DNA of 64,000 bases from NCBI RefSeq assembly GCF_014649715.1, contig NZ_BMTO01000005.1, positions 31,719-95,718 on the forward strand, in the 5' to 3' direction. Below the pieces are notes generated by a model. It did not search any database and was not told where the DNA came from. It saw nothing but the letters and a program-made list of their open reading frames with translations. Position numbers and translations under genes: made by a program. This DNA is from Streptomyces lateritius. Lineage in GTDB: Bacteria; Actinomycetota; Actinomycetes; Streptomycetales; Streptomycetaceae. Below, piece after piece: positions 46,780-55,059 of this stretch (position 1 is its first letter; each line of letters opens with the position of its first letter).

Positions 46780-47418
46780 TCAGGCGGGCGTGGCGAAGAG
46801 CACGAGGTTGCTGTCGTAGGCCGCCGCCACGGGGTCGAACGAGCCCGTGCAGGTGACGAGGGCCAGTCGATGGGGTCCGGTCCGGGTGAAAAGGTCGCGG
46901 GGCAGGGCTTGTTGACGGTACGTACGGCGGGCCGCGATCACGTACCGGTAGGTCCTGCCGTTCGCCGCGCGCACCTCCACGCGGGACCCCAGGGGCAGTT
47001 CGTGCAGCGTGGCGAACGCGCCGAGCCCTGACCGGCGGGTGTCCACGTGCCCGGCGAGCAGGGTCGTGCCCTCGGCGGCGCCGGCCGGCGCTCCGAGGGC
47101 CCACCAGCCGCCGGTGCGCGTGTCGTCGGGGAGGTCCAGGACGCCGTCCCGATCGGCGCCGACGGGTACGAGGTTCGCGCGCAGGCCGTGCGGGCCGTCC
47201 AGCCGGTTCGGCGGCGAGGCGTCGGCCGCGCCGACGGCGCCCCGGCCGGAGGGGTGCGCCGACGCGGGTACGACTCCGGGATCCCCGGCGGTCGTCCGCC
47301 GCGCCGGAGCGCTGCCGAGGAGCAGCGCTCCGGCCGTGAGCAGCACGGCGCCGAAGAGGACAGCCGCGCCGCCGCCGACGCGCCTCGCCGGGCGCGTACG
47401 GGTACGGGTACGGGTCAA
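46780..47418 (-). CDS. Sortase, class E/F-like
   Basis: A 212-residue sortase. A basic start (TRTRTRTRPARR) and one membrane span (~15-35) precede a linker and the sortase barrel. His is in TTLLAGHVDT and Cys in LALVTCTGSF. The segment where the catalytic Arg usually sits reads AYDSNLVLF, without Arg, so it must come from elsewhere or be changed. The start TTG 47418 overlaps the stop of the DUF4142 gene as TTGA, with AGGA upstream, so the two are translated together. This suggests the DUF4142 protein is its substrate. Confidence 0.82.
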   Translation of the reverse strand: MTRTRTRTRPARRVGGGAAVLFGAVLLTAGALLLGSAPARRTTAGDPGVVPASAHPSGRGAVGAADASPPNRLDGPHGLRANLVPVGADRDGVLDLPDDTRTGGWWALGAPAGAAEGTTLLAGHVDTRRSGLGAFATLHELPLGSRVEVRAANGRTYRYVIAARRTYRQQALPRDLFTRTGPHRLALVTCTGSFDPVAAAYDSNLVLFATPA

Positions 47419-48101
47419 CGGTCCTGGTTCGTCCGGCGCCGGCCGCGGATCAGCCAGGCGGCACCGAGGACCGCCAGGAGCCCGCCTCCGGCCAGGCTGG
47501 CCACGCCGGCCGCGGCGAGGGTGTCGCTGCCCTCGGCTGCGAGCAGCCCGCCGCTGCCGGCTCGTACGGTGCCCGCGTCCTTGGCGGCATGGCAGACACC
47601 GCCCCGGACCATGTCCAGGTGCATGACCACCACGGGGCGCGCGGCCCTGGCCGCGGCCTTGACCTCGGCGTTCTGTCCGGCCTTGAGCTCGGAATCGATC
47701 CGAGCGAGCGTCTTGGTGTGCGCGGCGTCCTGGGTCTTCAGCCACGCCGTGTCGTACGCGGAGGTGCCGGCCTTGGCCCGGACCGAGGCGAGCTCGGCCT
47801 GCTGCTCGGCGGTCGGAGTGGCGGGCAGGGCGATGCCCAGCTTCGCCGCCAGCGCCTTCACGTCGGCGTCGAGCTTGCCGTGGTCGCGGACGAGCACCCT
47901 GCCGACCTCCTTCACACAGGCACTCGTGGCGTGTTTCTGCGCATCCTGGCCCGCGGCCATCTCGGCCAGGTTCCCCTGGTGCGCGGACCTCACGAACCCC
48001 GTGTCCTGATCACTCACCGGCGCCGCGGCCGCGTACGGCGCCGTCGACGCGGCTATCGCGATGACCAGTGCGGTGACCGATGTCAGCCGGGTAACCCTCA
48101 C
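47415..48101 (-). CDS. Secreted DUF4142 protein with sorting-signal-like C terminus
   Basis: A 228-residue protein. A signal peptide (~1-26, ending AYAAA) is followed by a helical DUF4142 domain (~30-175: FVRSAHQGNLAEMAAGQDA, CVKEVGRVLVRDHGKLDADV), a Gly/Ala-rich stretch and a C-terminal span with a basic end RGRRRTNQDR. Just before the span is LAAAG (~195-199), one residue from the LAxTG sortase signal of Streptomyces. GTG 48101 follows AAGGGAG. DUF4142 proteins resemble ferritin-like bundles; no activity is proven. Confidence 0.8.
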   Translation of the reverse strand: MRVTRLTSVTALVIAIAASTAPYAAAAPVSDQDTGFVRSAHQGNLAEMAAGQDAQKHATSACVKEVGRVLVRDHGKLDADVKALAAKLGIALPATPTAEQQAELASVRAKAGTSAYDTAWLKTQDAAHTKTLARIDSELKAGQNAEVKAAARAARPVVVMHLDMVRGGVCHAAKDAGTVRAGSGGLLAAEGSDTLAAAGVASLAGGGLLAVLGAAWLIRGRRRTNQDR

Positions 48102-48717
48102 GACATGCTCCCTTCCTCTCCGCCGGCCGTCCGACCGCGCGGAACACCGAGGCGCTCCCATAGCACCTCGAAAGGGATGGATCCCCCGTGCCGCGCCGGA
48201 CCTCCGCCGGATCGGCAGCCGTTCACCCGAAGGGCGATGGTCACTCTCCGTGACGCTCCCGGGGAATCCGGACGCGGACCGTGAGGATCTCCGACGAGGG
48301 CCTCCGTCGGCGGTAGGCCGTTCGGCTCCTACCGGTCGTCGTGACGGGAGAGGTCGGTTCGACGCGGCCGGGACCGCTACGTCCGCGTCGGCCTCGGGCT
48401 GAGGAGGCCGGACGTCCTGCGGAACCACGGTGCGAGCCGGATCACGCCGAGGGCCACCTCGACGCCCAGGGACAGCCAGAGGTTCCCGTGGCGCCATGGG
48501 TCACCGCTTACGTGACACACCGCGAACAGCACGCGCGCGATGCCGTCTGAACAGGCCCTGGTCGGGCAGCGGCCCGACGAGGAGCGGGGCGGCCCACACG
48601 GACATGTCCGCCCACGCCCGTAGCGTGCCGGAGTGCCGATCGCCGACACACAGGAGGGGCGGCTCCGGAATTCCGGAGCCGCCCCTCTTCCCTGATCGGG
48701 TCCCTGCGGACGCGAAG
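48102..48717. other. 616-bp region with no well-supported gene
   Basis: A minus-strand frame (48377-48649) ends with a hydrophobic stretch LWLSLGVEVALGVIRLAPWF and could be a remnant of a small membrane protein, but its N terminus is Arg/Pro-rich and has no ribosome site. The rest seems non-coding. The csbD-like terminator lies at the right end. Confidence 0.4.
48653..48688. terminator. Hairpin terminator after the CsbD-like gene
   Basis: GAGGGGCGGCTCCGGAA (48654-48670) pairs without mismatch with its inverse (48671-48687), an almost loop-free 34-nt palindrome. On the minus strand it starts 30 nt after the CsbD stop. Confidence 0.75.
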
Positions 48718-48891
48718 TCAGTGCTTGAAGGCGTCCTTCGCCTTCTCCTTCGCGTCTCGCGCATCACCCTGGACCTGCTCGGCCCGGCCCTCGGCCTCGA
48801 GGCGCTCGTTCCCCGTCGCTCGGCCGGCCGCTTCCTTGAGCTTGCCCTTGGCCTGTTCGCTCTTGGCGGTCATCTTCTGCTCGCTCGACAC
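48718..48891 (-). CDS. CsbD-family stress protein
   Basis: A 57-residue, highly charged helical protein: TAKSEQAKGKLKEAAGRATG, then RAEQVQGDARDAKEKAKDAF, ending KH. This is the CsbD pattern; in Bacillus csbD is controlled by SigB. The start is GTG 48891 with GGGAG about eight bases upstream. The molecular role of CsbD proteins is unknown. A strong hairpin follows. Confidence 0.88.
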   Translation of the reverse strand: MSSEQKMTAKSEQAKGKLKEAAGRATGNERLEAEGRAEQVQGDARDAKEKAKDAFKH

Positions 48892-49089
48892 GGCTGATCA
48901 CTCCCTGTGCGATGGACCATTGCTGACAACAGAACGCCTGACCTCGAATCGCCTGCCTAAACCGAAAAAATTGAGCATCCGAGAAAAGGAGGCGGCCCTA
49001 TTTCCCGGGCTTGCGGAACGGAAAACCCGTCAATTCGAGGGAATGCGCGGGATGGTGCGGGGTACGCGGCACTCCGGAGGTTGATAACA

Positions 49090-49251
49090 ATGGTTCCCCT
49101 TCTGTTGGTTCTTCTGCTCGCGCTGATTCTCTTCGGTGCCGGTTTCGCGGTGAAGGCGCTCTGGTGGATCGCCGTCATCGTGCTCGTCCTGTGGCTTCTG
49201 GGCTTCGTGGCCCGGCCGAAGGGCGGCACAGGGCGCTGGTATCGCTGGTGA
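49090..49251 (+). CDS. Very small hydrophobic protein (lmo0937/DUF5670-like)
   Basis: A 53-residue protein made almost wholly of two hydrophobic helices: VPLLLVLLLALILFGAGF and WWIAVIVLVLWLLGFVA, ending RPKGGTGRWYRW. It resembles the small membrane peptides often annotated as hydrophobic proteins in Streptomyces. ATG 49090 has GGAGG ten bases upstream. It diverges from the csbD-like gene and ends before a perfect palindromic terminator. Confidence 0.8.
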   Translation: MVPLLLVLLLALILFGAGFAVKALWWIAVIVLVLWLLGFVARPKGGTGRWYRW

Positions 49252-49297
49252 CCGTCACCTGACGGACACCTGACCGCGATCTGATCGCCGACGCGAA

Positions 49298-49353
49298 AAG
49301 ACCGAACCCGGGGCGCTCCCCCTCGCGAGGGGGAGCGCCCCGGGTTCGGTCTT
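49298..49353. terminator. Perfect 56-bp palindrome, bidirectional terminator
   Basis: AAGACCGAACCCGGGG begins one arm and CCCCGGGTTCGGTCTT ends the other, with the centre TCGCGA; all 28 pairs match. It lies between the hydrophobic-protein gene and the DUF5133 gene, which converge, and can terminate both. Confidence 0.85.
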
Positions 49354-49401
49354 CGGTACGGAGATTTCGGAGTTCGGCCTTCAGTGCGGGAGTGCGCCGA
49401 T

Positions 49402-49629
49402 TCAGGCCGTCAGGATCGAGTCGTCCTCGGGACGCGCGCCGGGCAGCCGATGGCGGGCGGCGATGAGCGCCGCGTCCACGTCACGCGTGCCGGTGGAGAC
49501 GCACAGCGTGTACGCGATGTCGTCCATGCGCCGCCGCACCTCCTCGCTCCCGTTCTCCGCGTGCAGCATCCTCAGTGTCTGGTACTGCTCCATCAGGTTG
49601 CTCAACACCGCGGGATGGGCCATCAACAC
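49402..49629 (-). CDS. DUF5133-family protein
   Basis: A 75-residue helical protein: HPAVLSNLMEQYQTLRML, then RRRMDDIAYTLCVSTGTRDVDAALIAARHRLPG and a C terminus PEDDSILTA. This is the DUF5133 pattern found in Streptomyces, often near stress or regulatory genes. GTG 49629 is chosen since the family starts two residues before AHPAVL and GGGGAG lies nine bases upstream; ATG 49623 is possible. Role unknown. Confidence 0.82.
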   Translation of the reverse strand: MLMAHPAVLSNLMEQYQTLRMLHAENGSEEVRRRMDDIAYTLCVSTGTRDVDAALIAARHRLPGARPEDDSILTA

Positions 49630-49804
49630 AGTTCGTCTCCCCTCGCCGACAGGGCGCCGACCGCCCGGCTCGCTCCGCCGTCTGCCCCGTGTTCCCGGTT
49701 GTATGCGGGCCGTCCGGCCGGTAGGCGCGGTATGGAATGTGCGAAGTGGGGAAAATGCGTAGGACGAGGCGGGACGCAGGATGCCGCGTGGGGAAGGAGA
49801 GGCG

Positions 49805-50239
49805 ATGACGGACGTGATCGCCAGGGACAGCGTGACGCGACGGCCCGCGCTGTCCGCGAGGGTCGACTTCGAGGGCGGGGTCGGTATGATCGCGGCGTCC
49901 CGGGACTTCACCGCCGACTTCCTCGCCGCCTCGCCGAACGCGGGGCGCGGGCCGCTGGCAGAGGACCGCATCGATGTCGCGCGCCTGGTGGTCAGTGAGC
50001 TGGTGACCAATGTCGTACGACACGCCCCCGGGCCCTGCCGGCTCGAACTCGCCCTCCATCCGGCCGTGTTGGAGATCCGCGTCCACGACGCGCGACCGGT
50101 CCCTCCCGTGGCCCGGCCTCAGGACCCGAACAGGATCGGACAGCACGGAATGGAGATCGTGCTCGCGGTGTGCACCCGGGTCGACATCGAGGCGACGCCC
50201 CACGGCAAACGGGTACGGGCCAGAGTCCCCCTGTCCTGA
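49805..50239 (+). CDS. RsbW-like GHKL ATPase
   Basis: A 144-residue single GHKL domain with N box VARLVVSELVTNVVRHAPGP, a later VHDARP in place of the ATP-contact D-x-G-x-G, and GQHGMEIVLAVCTRV as lid. The altered second motif is common in Streptomyces regulatory ATPases. By family it binds or phosphorylates STAS proteins or sigma factors. ATG 49805 has AAGGAG upstream; an ATG at 49781 is in frame but has no support. It diverges from the DUF5133 gene. Confidence 0.82.
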   Translation: MTDVIARDSVTRRPALSARVDFEGGVGMIAASRDFTADFLAASPNAGRGPLAEDRIDVARLVVSELVTNVVRHAPGPCRLELALHPAVLEIRVHDARPVPPVARPQDPNRIGQHGMEIVLAVCTRVDIEATPHGKRVRARVPLS

Positions 50240-50262
50240 CGGGCGCACCGCCGCCGGTCGAG

Positions 50263-50409
50263 GTGCTCGCGTTCGACACGGCGGATCCGGCGCTGCGCGG
50301 CGGAATCGGGATGCCCCGCGTCGACAACGAGACCGGTACGTGGATGACGCTCGACCACCTCGCCGAACTCGTCGAAGGAAGCACGGCCAACCCTGTTGAC
50401 CCCAAGTGA
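50263..50409 (+). CDS. Possible small hypothetical protein
   Basis: A 48-residue frame: LAFDTADPALRGGIGMPRVD, then TGTWMTLDHLAELVEGST and NPVDPK. The composition is protein-like and it lies directly between the ATPase and the winged-helix gene. The GTG start has GAGG too close for a good ribosome site. Function unknown; it may be spurious. Confidence 0.3.
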   Translation: MLAFDTADPALRGGIGMPRVDNETGTWMTLDHLAELVEGSTANPVDPK

Positions 50410-50479
50410 ACTTGAGGTTCTACGTTGATCGCGTTGCAACGTTGCGGCGTCGAGGCGATCGGCCGAAGGGGTACGGAGC

Positions 50480-50947
50480 ATGGAGATCAAGGAATTCTCG
50501 CCGGAGGAAGTGGCCGCTCAGCCGGTCGCGTACTGGACCGGTCTCGCCTACGAGGAGATCATCGGCTTCATCCGGGCACGCCAGGCCGAGCTCGGATTCA
50601 CCCAGCCGCAGTACTGGATGCTCCGGCACCTGTCGCGGAACGACGTCTCGGCGGACGGGCGCGGCATGACCGTGGGGGAGCTGGTGGAGGTCATGAAGAC
50701 GTACCTCCGTCCGGAGGACGACCCGGCGGCGGAGGCCGCGACGCTGCTGGAGCGGGGCTGGGTCACGCGGGACGACGACGGCCGATTGTGGATCACCGAG
50801 GCGGGCGACGCCGCTCGCGCGGACCTCAAGACGCACGCGCCGGTCTGGCGCGACCGGATCCACGAGGGAGTCGACGACGCCGACTACGCGACGACGCTCA
50901 ACGTGCTGCGCCGCATGATGCACAACGTCGGCAGTCCGCTGGTGTGA
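50480..50947 (+). CDS. Winged-helix regulator, MarR-like
   Basis: A 155-residue protein with a helical N terminus (YWTGLAYEEIIGFIRARQAEL), a helix-turn-helix region (TQPQYWMLRHLSRN, MTVGELVEVMKTYLRPEDD) and a wing (LLERGWVTRDDDGRLWITEAGDAARADL). This is the MarR-type order of elements. ATG 50480 follows GGAGC at short spacing. A strong hairpin follows. The ligand and targets are unknown. Confidence 0.75.
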   Translation: MEIKEFSPEEVAAQPVAYWTGLAYEEIIGFIRARQAELGFTQPQYWMLRHLSRNDVSADGRGMTVGELVEVMKTYLRPEDDPAAEAATLLERGWVTRDDDGRLWITEAGDAARADLKTHAPVWRDRIHEGVDDADYATTLNVLRRMMHNVGSPLV

Positions 50948-50968
50948 GTAACGGTCGCGAGAGACACG

Positions 50969-51000
50969 GGGACGCGCGGCGCCCGCGCGCCGCGCGTCCC
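50969..51000. terminator. Bidirectional hairpin terminator
   Basis: GGGACGCGCGGCGC (50969-50982) pairs perfectly with GCGCCGCGCGTCCC (50987-51000) across a 4-nt loop. It separates the convergent winged-helix gene and ChaB-like gene. Confidence 0.8.
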
Positions 51001-51015
51001 ATCGAAAGGGCCCAG

Positions 51016-51417
51016 TCAGGAACGGGCCTTGCGGGTCCGTGAACGGTTCTCCTTGCGGATCGCCTCCAGCAGCTCCGACCTGCTCATCCTCGACCGGCCG
51101 TCGATCTCCAGACGCTGGGCCAGCTCGTACAGATGCTGCTTGGTGGCCTGCTCGTCCACTCCCTCGCCACTCGGGGCCGGCTGCTCCCGGGGCGTCGCGG
51201 CGCGCGCGTCCGAAGGTCCCTTGCGGCCGTGCTCCTTGCGCTCCCAGTGGTCGGCGACCTTCTCGTACTTGTGTTTGAGCGCGCTGAAGGCCACTCGATG
51301 CGCGCGTTCACCCTCGCCGTACTGATCCACGGCCGAGTCGTGGGCCTTGATCCACGTGCGCTGCGCGTCCTCGGGCGAGCGCTCCAGCGTCGAAGGCAGT
51401 TCTTCGCGTCCTGGCAT
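51016..51417 (-). CDS. ChaB-family protein
   Basis: A 133-residue protein. The first ~65 residues are a ChaB domain: LPSTLERSPEDAQRTWIKAHDSA, then AHRVAFSALKHKYEKVADHWERK. A charged linker leads to a C-terminal helix pair (ATKQHLYELAQRLEID, MSRSELLEAIRKENR) like the SAP/Rho-N fold that can bind nucleic acid. It starts 3 bp after the phosphoribosyltransferase stop, so it is in that operon. ChaB was linked to cation transport but its role is not settled. Confidence 0.85.
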   Translation of the reverse strand: MPGREELPSTLERSPEDAQRTWIKAHDSAVDQYGEGERAHRVAFSALKHKYEKVADHWERKEHGRKGPSDARAATPREQPAPSGEGVDEQATKQHLYELAQRLEIDGRSRMSRSELLEAIRKENRSRTRKARS

Positions 51418-51420
51418 GGT

Positions 51421-52110
51421 TCACCTCCGATGGGATGCCGGGCGGGTTCCCGGGCCGCTCCGGACGAAACCGGGGTCGCGCAGTGTGGCGATCACCTCGT
51501 CGTCGGAGACCTGCGCGAATTCCTCGTACCACTCGCCCACCGACCGGAAGGAATTCGGCCGGAAGAGGCACACGACGTCGTCGGCGTCCCGCCTGATCGT
51601 CTCCGCGGCGTCCGGCGCGCAGACCGGCACGGCCAGGATCAGCCGCGCCGGGCGGCGGGACCGCAGGTGGCGCAGGGCGGCACGCGCCGTGACGCCGGTG
51701 GCGAGCCCGTCGTCGACGAGGATCACCGTGCGGCCCTCGACGGCGGGCGGGGGGCGGCCCTCGCGGTAGAGGGCTTCGCGGCGGTGCAGCTCGGCCCGCT
51801 CGCGGGCCACGTCGGAGGCGAGCTCGTCCTCGGCCAGTCCGAGCATCTGCAGGGCCCGCCTGTCGTAGACCGGGGGATCCTCGCCCGCGATCGCCCCGAT
51901 ACCGAATTCCGAATGGCGGGGCGCGCCGATCTTGCGGGCCACGAGCACGTCCAGCGGCACGCCGAGCGTGCGGGCGACCTCCGCGGCGACGGGCACGCCG
52001 CCCCGCGGAAGTGCCAGCACGATCACGTCGGTGCCGTCGTTGTCGGCCGCCCGGTCGAGGAGCAGGCGGGCGAGTTCCTCACCCGCCTGCTGGTGGTCGT
52101 GGAAGCGCAT
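51421..52110 (-). CDS. Phosphoribosyltransferase-family protein
   Basis: A 229-residue protein of the PRTase fold with the PRPP loop VILVDDGLATGVTARAAL at ~125-142 and an N-terminal LALPRGGVPVAAEVARTLGVPLDVLVARKIG. The family is often paired with dienelactone-hydrolase-like genes, as here. The base or other acceptor is unknown. ATG 52110 follows GGAGG seven bases upstream. The gene is the middle of an operon: hydrolase, phosphoribosyltransferase, ChaB. Confidence 0.87.
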   Translation of the reverse strand: MRFHDHQQAGEELARLLLDRAADNDGTDVIVLALPRGGVPVAAEVARTLGVPLDVLVARKIGAPRHSEFGIGAIAGEDPPVYDRRALQMLGLAEDELASDVARERAELHRREALYREGRPPPAVEGRTVILVDDGLATGVTARAALRHLRSRRPARLILAVPVCAPDAAETIRRDADDVVCLFRPNSFRSVGEWYEEFAQVSDDEVIATLRDPGFVRSGPGTRPASHRR

Positions 52111-52198
52111 CTGGGGTCCTCCTCGCGAACGGACGTGAGCCCGGCCCCGGGGTGGTGACGGAACTGCTGTCACGGCCGGTCGGCACCGTCCGGTGGGA

Positions 52199-52876
52199 TC
52201 ACGGCCCTCGGCGCGACGGCTCCTCGCGGGGGCCCGGCCGCAGGAACCACTCCCGGGCCGCCGCGGCGACCGCCTCCAGGGCTCCGGGCTCCTCGAACAG
52301 GTGCGTCGCCCCGGGGACGACGTGCAGCCGGTGCGGAGCGCTCAGCCGCGCGGCCGCCTCCCGGTTCATCTCCAGGACCTGTGTGTCCTCGCCGCCCACG
52401 ATGAGGAGGACCGGTGCACGGACCCGGCTCAGCACGTCACCGGCCAGATCGGGCCGGCCGCCGCGGGACACGACGGACCGGACAGGGCCGGGCCGCTCGG
52501 CCGCCGCCACCAGCGCGGCCGCGGCTCCGGTGCTCGCGCCGAAGAGCGTTACGGGGAGCCGCGCCGTGGCCGGCTGTTCGCCGAGCCAGTCGATCGCCGA
52601 CACCAGCCGCCGTCCCAGCAGTCCGATGTCGAAGCGATGCCGGGCCGTCACCACGTCCACCTGCTCCTCCCGCGCGGTCAGCAGGTCCATCAGCAGCGTG
52701 CCGAGCCCCACGTCCTGGAGGGAGGCGGCCACCGCTCTGTTACGCGGGCTGTGCCGCGAGCTGCCGCTGCCGTGGGCGAAGAGCACCACCGCCGCTGCCT
52801 CTGGTGGAAGCACCAGGTCACCTGCGATCGCCGATCCGTCGGCGGGTATGGAAACCGCTTGCGAGGTCACCGTCAT
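52199..52876 (-). CDS. Alpha/beta hydrolase, dienelactone-hydrolase-like
   Basis: A 225-residue alpha/beta hydrolase. The nucleophile Ser is in LFGASTGAAAAL, the acid in LLIVGGEDTQV and the His in VVPGATHLFEEPGALE; the oxyanion segment is VVLFAHGSGSSRHSPRN. The fold and length match small dienelactone-hydrolase relatives. It leads the operon with the phosphoribosyltransferase, a recurring pair in actinobacteria, and likely acts in the cytoplasm on an unknown ester or thioester. Confidence 0.87.
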   Translation of the reverse strand: MTVTSQAVSIPADGSAIAGDLVLPPEAAAVVLFAHGSGSSRHSPRNRAVAASLQDVGLGTLLMDLLTAREEQVDVVTARHRFDIGLLGRRLVSAIDWLGEQPATARLPVTLFGASTGAAAALVAAAERPGPVRSVVSRGGRPDLAGDVLSRVRAPVLLIVGGEDTQVLEMNREAAARLSAPHRLHVVPGATHLFEEPGALEAVAAAAREWFLRPGPREEPSRRGP

Positions 52877-53144
52877 CCTCTCCTTCCCGGCGCGGGAACC
52901 GGCGCGGACAGGGGCGAGGCATCCACCGCAGTGCAGATATCCCTCAGATCGCCCGTTATGCGTGAAAAGCTCCAGGATTCAGAGCCCGCCGTACAGCCGC
53001 ATATCAGAACAAAAAGTCCAGATCAGACTAGATTCCCGTCTCGGTGGGCCGACGACCGAAACCGGCGCTGGGCCAGATCCCGTCCACGACTCCGTCCGGC
53101 CCTTAGCCGGCTTCCGGCGGACCGAGCCGTCTACGAGGTACGCC

Positions 53145-53306
53145 ATGACCCACGCGGACACGAGTGACGACACCGCCACCGAGGGAGCCACGCCCGCGGT
53201 CGAGCTGCATGACCTGCCCCCTGATCCGGGACGCCGTCCACTTCTGACGCCGGCTTCTGATGCCGACCTGACACCGGCTCCTTACACCGAATCCGGACGT
53301 CAGTAG
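53145..53306 (+). CDS. Possible small acidic protein
   Basis: A 53-residue frame: THADTSDDTATEGATPAVEL, then Pro-rich PPDPGRRPLLTPASDADLTPAPYT. ATG 53145 follows GAGG eight bases upstream. It is acidic and Pro-rich with no known domain, and its end overlaps the end of the facing lipoprotein gene by 7 bp. It could be a small peptide gene or spurious. Confidence 0.35.
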   Translation: MTHADTSDDTATEGATPAVELHDLPPDPGRRPLLTPASDADLTPAPYTESGRQ

Positions 53307-53926
53307 CGCTGCGCCTTGGTCAGTCGGGGCGTGAGAATGGGCTCGGCCGGTTGGCGGCTGATGACCAGCGGCTGGGCCCGTTCGCCAGGGGCCAGGTCCT
53401 CCGCACCCACGAACTGGGTCTCGACGACCTTCCCCGAGTCGTCGATGAAGTCGACCTGAGCCGCGTAGGAAGCCGTCGCGTCCGTCTTGTTGGTGATGCT
53501 GACGACGGCGGTCAGTCTGCCGCCGGTCTCGGCGCGCGGCTTGCCGGTCATCGACACCTCGCCCACCGCGTTGCCCCGCCCCTGGACGTTCTTCAAGGCG
53601 TCCTCGGCCGCCTTCCGGGACCGTTCGACGTCGGCGCCGATCGACGCCTTGCGCGACGCCTCCCGCGCCGAGGCCGAGGCCGCCGCGGAGGAGGCCGACG
53701 CCTTCGCCGACTCGATCGCGGCCTGCGCCGAGGAGGCGACGGACGACGGCAGGACGCCGGAGAACGAGGCCGTGTCGGGCGCCGTGGGCCGATCGGTGAA
53801 TGTCGGACCGGTGTTCGCGTCTCCGTCCGTACCGCACGAGACCAGGCCGGCCGCGCCGAGCCCGCCGAGAACGACAGCGGCCGCCGCGGTCACCAGTCGC
53901 ACGCCTCGCGACGATGATCTGTTCAT
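53300..53926 (-). CDS. Lipoprotein with Ala/Ser-rich region
   Basis: A 208-residue exported lipoprotein. A basic start (NRSSSRGVR), hydrophobic core and lipobox LVSC at ~29-32 mark lipid attachment to Cys32. Residues ~65-125 are an Ala/Ser/Lys-rich helix, and ~125-200 form a beta domain (RLTAVVSITNKTDATASYAAQVDF, FVGAEDLAPGERAQ) of the FxLYD type, with the usual C-terminal QRY end. It lies downstream of the baeRF gene on the opposite side of a short gap, same strand. Role unknown. Confidence 0.8.
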   Translation of the reverse strand: MNRSSSRGVRLVTAAAAVVLGGLGAAGLVSCGTDGDANTGPTFTDRPTAPDTASFSGVLPSSVASSAQAAIESAKASASSAAASASAREASRKASIGADVERSRKAAEDALKNVQGRGNAVGEVSMTGKPRAETGGRLTAVVSITNKTDATASYAAQVDFIDDSGKVVETQFVGAEDLAPGERAQPLVISRQPAEPILTPRLTKAQRY

Positions 53927-53964
53927 GGGGTGTGTCCTCCGTCGTGGAGTGGTGCCATCGGGTG

Positions 53965-55059
53965 TCAGTAGCGGAGGACGCCGGCGATGCGCCCCATGCC
54001 GGAGAGCGTGTCGTCCCGTACGAACCGGACGTCGGCGCCGGTCTCCAGCGCCCGCTCGACGATCTCGTCCACGATGTCGTCCCGCGCGTCGAGATCCTCC
54101 GGGTCGGCGGGATCCAGGTGGTCACCGTAGTCGCGCACGACGGTCCGGTAGTGCTCCTCGACCGCCAGCAGCCGCAGCCGGCCCTCGTTCGCGGCCTCCC
54201 GGACCTCGTCGAGGCCGGCCGCGTACTCCCGCCTGCCCCGCGCGGCGTCGAGCTCCGCCAGGACGGTGGTGACCAGTGCCGTCTGCCTCGCGGTACGCAG
54301 CGGCTCGACGGCCTCGTGGACCGCCGTGGCGGGGCCCCGCGCCAGGCCGCCGCGCTGGATGGTCGTGGTGTCCACGTGCGGCGAACCGTTCGATTCCAGC
54401 AGGGAGAGTGCGGCGGCCTCGCCGATCACGTACAGCGGTCGTGGGTCGGCGCTCAGCACCGCCCGCAGCGCGTCCAGCGCCTCCCGCAGGAACTGACGGG
54501 TCTGTTCGTCCCGGAACGTGCTCGGCACGTCCCCGACGCGCTCCCGGCGCTCCGCGTCCGGGACCTCCAGGGTGCGGGCCAGCGGGAAGCCGCCTTCGGT
54601 GTACTCGGTGGCCCGTTCGGCGTTGCCGCTCCACAGCGACACCCGGTCGGCCGCCACGGCCATGGCCCAGTACGGCTGTTCGGCGGCCTGGGCGGACACG
54701 AGATTGCGGGTGAGGAAGGTGTCGGCGACGACGACGCGCTCCGGAACGTCGCGGGCCACCGTCCACACATGGTGCTCACCCGGGGCGGCGTAGATCACCA
54801 GCCCTTCCTCGGCGTGCGCGAGATCGATCTCCGCCACGGCCCGCTCCAACTGGCCGAGCACGTCGGCGCGGCGCTCCTTCGTGACCGCGGGGTCCTCCTG
54901 GAGCGCCCTCTCCGCCCTGGCCAGGAGATTCCTCAGCCGTAGGGCGTCCTGAGCGTTGTCGGGCTCGCGCCGGTGGGTGGGCATCACCAGCGACAGGGCC
55001 GGGTGGGGGCGGGGCCGACGGAGCTCCGCGAGCACGTCCGTACTGAGCGCAGGCTGCAT
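53965..55059 (-). CDS. baeRF-type (eRF1-like) protein
   Basis: A 364-residue cytoplasmic protein. The first half (HPALSLVMPTHRREPDNAQD, LLARAERAL) and second half (RPLYVIGEAAALSLLESN, then EAANEGRLRLLAVEEHYRT and a C terminus TGADVRFVRDDTLSGMGRIAGVLRY) fit the bacterial archaeo-eukaryotic release factor family. Members resemble eRF1/Pelota; some actinobacterial relatives act as ribosome hibernation factors. ATG 55059 is chosen because the domain begins there and GGAAAGG lies upstream. Confidence 0.8.
   Translation of the reverse strand: MQPALSTDVLAELRRPRPHPALSLVMPTHRREPDNAQDALRLRNLLARAERALQEDPAVTKERRADVLGQLERAVAEIDLAHAEEGLVIYAAPGEHHVWTVARDVPERVVVADTFLTRNLVSAQAAEQPYWAMAVAADRVSLWSGNAERATEYTEGGFPLARTLEVPDAERRERVGDVPSTFRDEQTRQFLREALDALRAVLSADPRPLYVIGEAAALSLLESNGSPHVDTTTIQRGGLARGPATAVHEAVEPLRTARQTALVTTVLAELDAARGRREYAAGLDEVREAANEGRLRLLAVEEHYRTVVRDYGDHLDPADPEDLDARDDIVDEIVERALETGADVRFVRDDTLSGMGRIAGVLRY

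Noticed and set aside
48377..48649. Small membrane-protein gene
   Set aside because: Only the last ~35 residues look protein-like; there is no ribosome site and the start region is Arg/Pro-rich.
53145..53306. RiPP precursor peptide
   Set aside because: The short Pro-rich acidic frame has no maturation enzyme nearby and no core-like Cys, Ser or Thr pattern; it is listed only as a possible small protein.
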